A model generated the notes under the pieces. It had not been told where the DNA came from, did not search any database, and was given only the letters and a program-made list of their open reading frames with translations. The translations under genes and the position numbers were made by a program. This document shows positions 56,431 through 64,000 of a stretch of 64,000 nucleotides of DNA, piece after piece. Positions within the stretch are counted from its first letter, which is position 1. Each line of letters begins with the position of its first letter. The DNA is from Cubamyces lactineus (taxonomy: Eukaryota > Basidiomycota > Agaricomycetes > Polyporales > Polyporaceae): assembly GCA_022376465.1 (NCBI GenBank), contig JACDTU010000017.1:124001-188000 (forward strand), given 5' to 3'.

Positions 56431-58286
56431 TTACCAGATAGTCCCCTTCAACACCGCGGCGATATTCCGCGCCCAGATGTCGTGTGCAGCGCCTACACGT
56501 ATCCACAGTCAGTTAGTGCAAAATTCATCGGTCAACCTGGTCAGTTTACGACTTACTTGATGGGTGGTAGTTGTTCCTAATCAAAGTGTCGTCAGCTGAT
56601 CAGCATGCAGGAGAAATGTCGCATAAACTTACCCCCAGAAATCTCCTTGGCCGCCGTACGACGTCGCGTCGACGAATCCGTAAGCGGTTGGGTCGTCCAG
56701 CACGGTAGAAAACGCCGTGTTGGAATCCCAGATCCACGTCTTGACCTATACGCCCATGACGCAAACCCCTTACATCAGTACAACATCCCAAAAGCACTGC
56801 AGTGCCTCCGAGGCCCGCATACAGCCAACTACAGAGATCAGGAAGACGTACCCCGCTGTTTGCTGCCTGGAATGCTGTAACACGAGATGCGAGCTCCGAG
56901 TTGTATCCCGCAATGACTTGCTTCTCAAGTGCCTGGGCAGAGGCGGCCTGGGACAACATCTGTGGCAAGCAAGAGTCAACGTACGCCTATACGGGATCAA
57001 GGGGCATTTTTAGAGGCGTACCAACGGCGAACGATCGACCGGCGGGACGTTGATGAAGAGGAAGTTCCTTCCGCCAGCGTTGCTGCACGGCCAACCTGTT
57101 TAGTCTCGAGGAAAGCTGAGGACCAGTATATATGCCTACTACTGCAAGTGCATGGCCCTGAAGTTAGCTAGCTCTATTCACACATGCAACCAATACTCAC
57201 GAGTTCTTGTACTTGGCCAAAGTACGAGTCGAGGAGCGTATCCGAGAATCTGTGAGTTCATTCACAGTGAGTCTCGACATCTTTTCAACATTGAATCATG
57301 ACGCTCACGCATCGCGGTCTCCGCCCAAGTAGTAGCTGTTGCCTATGTCGTTTATCCCGATCCACACCGAGAACAGCGAGTTCTCGGACGTCCATGGTGC
57401 GGTCGCAGGCTTATCAGCAACAGTGTTCAGGAACTGATTGACTTGGTCGATCAGCGAGAGCACCGTCGGCTCGTACGGTGCAACGAGCGAAGCGTTGATC
57501 GTGGCGCCGCCGTACGCGTAGTTGTACGTGAGGATGAGCGAGTTGTTGTACTCCACGGTCAAGAGGTCGATCCAGTTCGTGCCTCCGACCGCGGTATAGC
57601 CCTGTCCAAACCGGAAGAGTTGCGTAACGCGTCAAGCCTGGGCACAACGGGACATGTATGAAAAATTGAGTACGTACGGGGTACGGCGGGTTACCGAGTG
57701 GGTTCCCGGGCTGAGGGATGATGCCGTTGGGATCGAAGTCCGTTTGGGTGTACGAGTCGCCGCTAACAAAGCTCGTAGTCAACAACGACAGGCCGCGAGA
57801 ACGGTGGGGCCGGCGCCTTACAAGCTGAACCAAAAGTTGGCCTTGTCGACACCGGTCGGGACGCTCGTTGGGGTTGTCGTGGGGGTCGTAGTGCTGGGCA
57901 CGCTTGTGGTTGCCGTGCCGGGGATGCATTGACTGTACCCTGTGGCGAATTGGAACGACTTAAATTCCAATACCGGGATGTCGAAACGATTCTAGGGGCG
58001 GCGTACAGTCATTGAGCACAGTGCACGTCGTGCTACAGAGTCGCATAAATATCAGCGGTGAGTCCCTTCAAGGTTCCTACCGTACTAGGATGCGGGAAGG
58101 CTTACCCCGACACACAGGTCGTCTCGCCCGTCCAGCCGATACCTCCGCCTATCCACCACATGTATCAACTGTACGGAGACAAATCGAGGGTCAAAGCTTA
58201 CACTGAGCCCATACCGGTTGCTGCGCCGACGCGACGCGTACAAAAACGACGAGCGCAAACGCCGTCAAGCCTAGTTTGGAGAGCAT
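56431..58286 (-). CDS. Secreted CBM1-CE16 acetylesterase (GDSL)
   Basis: Plant-biomass enzyme with a cellulose-binding module joined to a GDSL-type acetylesterase of family CE16. Exons: 58286-58202, 58148-58106, 58032-58007, 57939-57822, 57762-57678, 57601-57309, 57249-57201, 57141-57140, 57082-57022, 56959-56852, 56745-56633, 56576-56557 and 56492-56431 (354 residues). Signal peptide about 1-21. CBM1 with four cysteines follows (QPVWAQC, GGIGWTGETTC, TTCTVLNDWYSQC), then a Thr/Ser/Pro linker. Next is the nucleophile block FWFSFGDSYTQTD (Ser94), then YAYGGATINASLVAP, WIGINDIGNSYY, FLFINVPPVDRSPL and the catalytic NNYHPSSAAHDIW. The eighth exon is 2 nt and the twelfth 20 nt; both restore conserved codons. 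It should remove acetyl groups from xylan-derived oligosaccharides while bound to cellulose. Confidence 0.85.
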
Positions 58287-58997
58287 ACCGCCGTTCTCTG
58301 ATTGCCGCAAGAAGGTTCGACCAGATGCTCGTACGCAAGTCTTGCCCCTAGACGTCGTCAACACTCTAGACGCCACCGCCCGCGGTATATACGTGCGCCC
58401 CCGGAAGAACTCCGGGCGAACACGCACGGCGTCCTGCACACCTGCTCCTGGCCTCGCCCGCGGGTCATCCTCGGTACCGTACAGGACGCGCGCTCCGAGC
58501 TCGTGAGCTTCGCGCGGGTGCGCACGTCCTGATGGATGACCTCCCGGATGGCCAAAGTATGCCAAGGTTCGGGCGTGGCCGCTGTGATGGCTGGCACTGA
58601 ATGCGGATTGCCTCCGGTGTTCTACCGCCTGCTCGCTCGCGGCAGCGCTTCGCCGATCAGGACAGCGGGTCACGCTGCTTCCCTGCTAGAGTGTCTCCCG
58701 AGCGGTTGGATACTCGTGCAAGCGGTGCAATTCAATATGATACGGGCCGCCGGAACGGAGGAGGAGGGGAAGCTGGTTACGCCATGGACATAGTCAACCT
58801 GACAGCTGGCGTGCTCATTGTATCACAGTCCGCACTTGGTGCGCCATGCGTAGTGCGTTAAACGCATCGCGACGTGGCCCCGAAGAACACGCAGTGGGCA
58901 TGCATACTCGTTTACACCGGAAGAGGCCGTGCATTACCCATAACTTGTAACATATGTGCAGATGTCCGCTAGCAAATCTTCTGTCCCTAAACCTATC
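58287..58997. other. Intergenic, promoter of the CE16 gene
   Basis: 711 bp between two minus-strand genes; nothing further is recognised. Confidence 0.5.
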
Positions 58998-60745
58998 TCA
59001 CACGATCCGCGTCTCTCCCAGGTCGCAGATATCAAACTCGCCTTCTCGGAGCCCTGCCTTCGCGCACTCCTTCTTGAGCAGCGCGGGAGGCTCTAGGAAG
59101 GGTTCCTTTGTCAAAATCCACGTACTGCAGGAACGGCCGTAAGATCAGCGCTTCTCCCGCTAGAAGGTACAAACAGGTAATGGTGCACTCACCCCCAATG
59201 CATCGCGAGCGCCTTCTTCGCGCGCACGTCCTTGAAGATCTGCACCGCGTCGCTCGGCGACGCGTGCAAGTTGGACCACATCCACCGAGGGCCATACGCT
59301 CTGCGCAAGTGCGCGTAGTCAGTATACTGCAGGTTCAAGCATCATGGACGGGACCGTACCCGATCGGCAGCAGGGCCAGGTCGAACCCGCCGAACTTCTC
59401 TCCAACCTCCGCGAACGCGGGACAGCGCGGGACTTTGTCTTCGTCCTCACCTTCCCTGACAGTCCTGTATCCCGTATCGCCGGCAAAGTACACCTTTCGC
59501 GGGTCTGTCCGCGCCGGCTCTGCTGAGTCCGACTGGGCAGCTGCTGAGTCGAGGACCTCCTCGACGGCCCAAGAGGACCAGAGCGTGTGCCAGCGATCGA
59601 ATGCGGTGCGGCCTGCGGTGTGCTGCGCGGGGGTGCAGGTCACGACGAAGCTGGCCTTGGCGCCAGGTTTGTCTGCAGCGGGACCGGGAAGGGCGAGCGA
59701 GACGGTGCGGGCTTCCCACCAGTCGAGGATGTGGATGTGCGCGTCGGCGATCCCGAAGGACCGCAGATGGTGCCTGTTGCCGAGGGGGGCGAAGATGTGC
59801 CGTTTGTGCGCGTTGTAGACGGTGCGGAGCGTTGGGACGTCCATGCTAGTAGCTGTGTCAGTATTGTCCTGATATCCTGACTGTGGATGCGACTGACTGG
59901 TCATAGTGATTGTGCTGCGTTGTATGAGTGCTGTCTTAGCGATTTCCATATGCGAGACTGTGGAGTTAGACCAGTACTCACAGAGATACAAATAGCGTCC
60001 ACGGCAGGAATTTCCTCAGCAGGACAGGGTGTGGCTATATTGTGTCTAAGTCAAGCGGCCCAGCTCGAATTTCAAAAGAAGCGAATGTGCCGTACGCGTC
60101 AATCGTTCGGGACCTGCCCACTGCACAGGGGAGCATCGGTGCGACATCACGGGGTCGAACAAGATTCGTGGGCCACGGGCCGCACCCTTCGGAGTAGGTA
60201 GCTCGACCAGGTAGCATGCATGTCTATCAGACAAGGGAGAAGCAAGAAGGCGTCAGCTCATTTATGAGCACTGCAAGGCCTGAAACGCACCCTAGCCAAG
60301 TTGCTTTGATGCTTTCTGGCGCCTTGCCCGCGCCCCAATCAGGTTTCCTGGATGGGATCTGTGCTGATAGGTCGTTTGGTACTTTCGGAGGGTCGATTGC
60401 CTGAGCGGTGAAGGCCTGAAGGCAAACAAAACGATCAGAACTATGGTTCAGCGCTCAACTGAGCTTCAGCTCAGCCTCGCCCAGTCGGTATCGCGGCAAG
60501 GAAATGGGTCCTTACCCTAAACCAATATGACAGCGGTTGGGGTCTGTACAGCGCGGAAAAGGCTTCAATATAGGTTCCGAATTGACCTGTGCTCCGGGGA
60601 CTGACCTGAAAGAAGACCACGGGTTTCTGAAGCGCGTCAAATTATCGTTTGCATAGTGAGCCGGGCGCTCATTCGTCTTCGCCTGCTTGGACTGTGCGAG
60701 TTCTACCACTACGTCTGTCGCGCGCTCGGTATCTGTAGTTGTCAT
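58998..60745 (-). CDS. NAPE-PLD-like metallo-beta-lactamase-fold phosphodiesterase
   Basis: Zinc hydrolase of the N-acyl-phosphatidylethanolamine phospholipase D type. Nine exons: 60745-60606, 60543-60516, 60400-60291, 60223-60096, 60034-59982, 59914-59898, 59845-59360, 59300-59193 and 59124-58998, giving 398 residues. Conserved blocks: [63 protein letters not shown] (metal motif HxHxDH, 154-159), [23 protein letters not shown] and [13 protein letters not shown]. The metal motif is largely encoded by a 17-nt exon. An upstream ATG at 60856 is also in frame, so the start is not certain. The likely reaction releases N-acylethanolamines from membrane lipids; activity of the fungal family is not established here. 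Confidence 0.88.
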
Positions 60746-61861
60746 ACTACTATTCGTCGGCGAAGCAGAGTTCCCTTGAGTCGTCCGGAGGGCAGAGGAA
60801 CGAGAGAAAGCTGTTGAGCGTAAGTTGAGGCGGAAAGCGCGGCAGATGGTGGTCATAGACAAGAGTTCTCGGCCCACTTTATGAGCTGTCCTGCTCGACG
60901 TCGCGCAGCGGGTGCTGATAGCTGGTGAAGTTCTGGCGGGACGCGTACACACAATTGCCGCTGCAGCCGGGAACACACACACGGATGCGTCAGCGTCCGG
61001 CACAGTGATGGGTACAGCAGCGCGCGCGCGAGCCTCCTGCAGCGGCTGTAGCGTACGTCAGCCGCGGAGGCAAACCGTATGTAGCTGACAGGCATGGTCT
61101 CGGTCGGTCAGTGCGAGGACGCATTCTATCCCGCAGCTACAGCATTTGTCGTTCAACGAATGTCTTACATTGGCCATAACGAGGCGCCTCTATGCGCGTA
61201 TCAGGCTCGAGCGTAGCCCAAGCACAGCTGATAGTCACTGAGCAGTGCTGCACGGGTCCGCGGCCGCGCGCCCGATCGGCCTTTGAGGTGGACCGCCCTG
61301 GAAGCAGCATTTTCCGACTCGGAGCTGGTCTAGCAATCGCGCTCAGCACTGCTGTAGTCAGGGTAGGTAACATTACTTACCCACGTCAACTCCGCGGAGC
61401 AAGGTGACGTTTGCGATAGCAGGTTCACTTGAAAGCGAATTCACAGCGTTCTGAGTTCACTCTAGTTAGTCACGCATTGACTTACGAGTACAATCCATGC
61501 TAGAACGATGGCACTTGCAGGTGATGAGGGAAACACGAAACACACATGGGATTGCGAGTAGAGAGCCAACAACATGGTATACTACCGAGGCGTGCGGGCG
61601 CGGGCCGCGCGGAGGTCTACCACGCGGGGGCACCAAGAAAGCAAGGACGTGCAAGCACGTAGTACAGCGACTGGCGCAGTGACGGGCGACTGTGCGCCTC
61701 GCGCATTACGATATGGGATAACTGAGAGCTATAAGTCTAGGAATGGACTGGGAGAGCAGCTAGAGCGCGACATTCATATATGAAGAGGGGAGAGCGACAG
61801 CGGCCACCGCGCGGCCTTAGGACGGGAGCCTGTTACCAGGCGAGAGGGAACCGCGCGGCGC
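60746..61861. other. Intergenic, 1.1 kb
   Basis: Promoter of the NAPE-PLD-like gene and 3' flank of the second TOS1-like gene. A GCGCGCGCGAG run occurs near 61020. No gene is supported. Confidence 0.45.
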
Positions 61862-63088
61862 TCAGTGCCAGCGGCGGCGACGGTGCGCACCCAGTACGGA
61901 GCGCGGCATCTCCGCACGACGCCCGTTCGCAGCCGCCTCGAACGAGATGGTCATCGCAGGCGCGTTCAGGTACCCCTCGATGAGGCTGCGCGTGATCGCG
62001 GTCTGGGTGTAGTCCCACTCGGTGTAGTGCTGGATCGCGATGCTGTCCGTCTGGACGTCGAAGATCACACCGTACGTGACCTTGCCCGAGAGCGGGCGCG
62101 CGAAGAAGCTCGTGCCCGTGCCCGTCGCGCCCTTGGGCGAGTAGATCTCCGAGATCGCCTGGTCGACGTTCGTGCCCTGGATCGTCTCGAGAATGTCGAG
62201 CTCGCCGCACCCGCCGGGGCCGACGCCGCGGCAGTTGCACCCGTATTGCGCCGCGCGCACAATCTGCGCGTTAAGCGCCCAGATCGCGGGTACCTGCGAC
62301 GCGTCCGATGAGGCGGGCATGTCGAACGTGAAGACGAAGAACTTGCTGCCTGCCCATCCGTGGTTCGCAGTGCCGCGCGAAAAGCCCGAGCAGGGGTTGC
62401 TGTCCGAGCACTCCGCGGCGGTCATGATGTTGATCTCGTCCGTACCAGAAAGCGTGCCCTCCGCAATCTCCGCGTTGGGCGTAGGGACGGCAGACGTCCA
62501 GTCGCCATTGGCGTAGGACTGGCTGGCACCAGCGCAAACTGCCAAGGACGGTTAGAATGAGGCGTGGTATGAGAAGAGTGTGTTAGAGACGTACTGGACC
62601 ATTCGCCGCTGTTGTTAGTGCCACCCATGTTGTTCATGAAGACAAGGTTCGAGGGCTGCTTGCCAGCCTCCCACGAACTGACCTGCTTCCAGGTGGCGGA
62701 CGTGGCGTTCGTCGGCTGGTAGACCGCGATGTTTGAGATGGTCATGGGTCCACGGAACACGACCGTCATTTCATCGTCAAACGGCGCGAGGTTACCTGCA
62801 AGACGCGATGAGCCTACCCAAACCGCATGCAGACGGAGCGGTGAACGTACCGCTGATCTGCTTGGGCTGCGTGATGCAGAACGGATTCGCATCGCACGTG
62901 GGGAAGTTACCGGGGATGATGTTGGTCACTTCGTTGTACTGGCCTGGACCGCCGACGTTCGTATACTTGAGCGCGCTGAGCGCCCCTTTCGTGGATGCCG
63001 CCACAAGGTTGTTCGGTGTCTGCTGCGCGCCGACATACGAGGCCGAGAGTAGTGCGGCGAGAGACACAAAGGTGGTAGAGAGGCGCAT
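61862..63088 (-). CDS. TOS1-like secreted cell-wall glycosidase, paralogue 2
   Basis: 371 residues from exons 63088-62851, 62795-62595 and 62538-61862. It is closely similar along its whole length to the gene at 17476-18912: LKYTNVGGPGQYNEVTN, PFCITQPKQISG, NLVFMNNMGGTNN, ANHGWAGSKFFVFTFDMP, PAIWALNAQIV, GCGELDILE (ExDxxE). Signal peptide about 1-20. Introns 1 and 2 are in the same positions and phases as in paralogue 1, but at 55 and 56 bp. The third intron of paralogue 1 (between EI and NIMTA) is absent. The C-terminus is basic and ends soon after the catalytic domain. Confidence 0.9.
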
Positions 63089-64000
63089 GTTGTCGTGTAG
63101 GACTCAGGAAGGTTAGATAACAGATAGCGAGCGGGATGTGATAGAGAGCGTAAGTGTAAGAACGAGTGTGGTGCCGAGGCTTCCGAAGGCTCAGGAGGAG
63201 AGAAACCGAGGGAAGGTCGAGCGAGCGAGTGAGGACTCGAGGTAGAGGAGGAGGTCGGAGGGAGGTCGGTGAACAAGATCAAGGGGCAGACCAACGCTTT
63301 TCTATCGCGCGCTCGGCTTGAAACGCAACCGTGAAGATGGAAGGACGAATCTCCATTCGCCCACGGCGGTAGTGGTGCAGCCATGAGCTCAAAATATCCC
63401 GGCATCAGAGATATGCCATATCCGGTAGGCGGCACAACGCTCCCAAACGCCCCTTGAACGCCCATAGGCCGCCAGGTCCGAGCGAGGGAGAGAAATGAGC
63501 AAAAGGTGCGGAGAGAGCAGTAGCGTTTACCAGGAACCATTCGTTGCGTCGGGAAGAACGGGTGTCGGACGTACGCGGTGGGGGAAGGCACGCCAATCGT
63601 GTTGGACAGGCAGAAAGAGATCGCACTCCGGAAATGACAACCTGACGGTCTCCGACTCCGGCTGGCATGGAAATCATGATGAACAGGTACACGCTTTTCA
63701 TAGCTCTCTCGTGGATGTTGCGAATCCATGAGTCCGTACTGTGCGGAAGAATTAAGCGACAACGAGCGGTAACATTGGGTCTGGGTCAAACACACTGACC
63801 CTTGTCTGTCTTGATGATTCGCATGAGGTACTCATGTCATACTGTACACATATGCGAGAGTAACACGTGTGTCCTCGTCCTACAGTCAAATACATGAGCA
63901 CATAAACACCGTAGGAGTGGCTTAAATGCGTACTGGAGGTTTGTGAGCTTTTGAGCAACTCCTATGGTAATGCATGGTATATGTCGAGGAATCAGCTGTG
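63089..64000. other. Intergenic to the right edge
   Basis: Promoter of TOS1-like paralogue 2 and unassigned sequence. Open frames here overlap both strands without family features. Confidence 0.45.

Noticed and set aside
60401..60605. A 1-nt exon (G after TTTAG at 60516) between the first exons of the NAPE-PLD-like gene
   Set aside because: A 28-nt exon at 60543-60516 uses the same donor, keeps the frame and restores a conserved-looking RPQPL segment.
62926..63795. 289-codon minus-strand frame upstream of TOS1-like paralogue 2
   Set aside because: It overlaps the first exon of the TOS1-like gene in another frame and shows no domain.
1..64000. tRNA, rRNA, CRISPR arrays or bacterial-type operons
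   Set aside because: No cloverleaf box pairs, rRNA segments or spaced direct repeats were recognised by eye. A tRNAscan or Rfam run would be decisive.

Overview
The window is a piece of a basidiomycete nuclear genome, most likely a wood-decaying agaricomycete. Evidence: GC-rich coding DNA; short introns (mostly 50-65 bp) with GTRNGT donors and CTRAY-like branch points; a CBM1-linked carbohydrate esterase; typical agaricomycete F-box-type proteins; and a chromodomain Ty3/gypsy retrotransposon. Gene models were built by hand from splice signals and reading frame. Exon sums were checked to be divisible by three.

Layout. 1-8646: a tandem ABC ATPase (cut by the left edge), ribosomal protein uL23 (RPL25), the vacuolar M28 protease PFF1 and an F-box-like protein. 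9273-17220: an intact Ty3/gypsy chromovirus (9456-17112) with two identical 417-bp LTRs and a 5-bp target duplication, inserted into a copy of a dispersed repeat. A second, empty copy lies in inverse orientation at 35431-35716. 17476-22433: a TOS1-like cell-wall glycosidase, an SDR-like protein and a single-pass membrane protein. 23457-23822: a small CMC4 gene. 24194-24746: a Mutator-like MITE. 24974-30357: two paralogous, head-to-head genes of a family with no known function. 30895-34871: a small secreted protein with two 14-nt exons and a C2H2 zinc-finger protein. 36314-43776: a very large BEM2-type RasGEF/PH/RhoGAP protein. 44632-51345: an F-box protein and INO1. 52080-53030: a CpG-depleted foreign-looking block. 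53986-63088: TIM50, a CBM1-CE16 acetylesterase with 13 exons, a NAPE-PLD-like metallo-beta-lactamase and a second TOS1-like paralogue.

Most interesting: the retrotransposon. Behind pol it carries three more ORFs (two tiny single-pass membrane proteins, then a zinc-knuckle protein) with stop-to-start gaps of only 6, 5 and 1 nt, a layout suggesting termination-reinitiation. Just inside its 5' LTR is a 10-nt sequence complementary to the predicted 5' end of its own RNA (a Tf1-like self-primer). A GGGTTTT slippery heptamer abuts the gag stop, and an AUG-less open frame precedes gag. Second: the CE16 gene appears to need a 2-nt exon.

The genes are mostly independent fungal housekeeping or secretome genes. 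Shared themes are cell-wall and plant-biomass chemistry (two TOS1-like proteins, CBM1-CE16), mitochondrial biogenesis (TIM50, CMC4), lipid and inositol metabolism (INO1, NAPE-PLD-like) and polarity signalling (BEM2-like).
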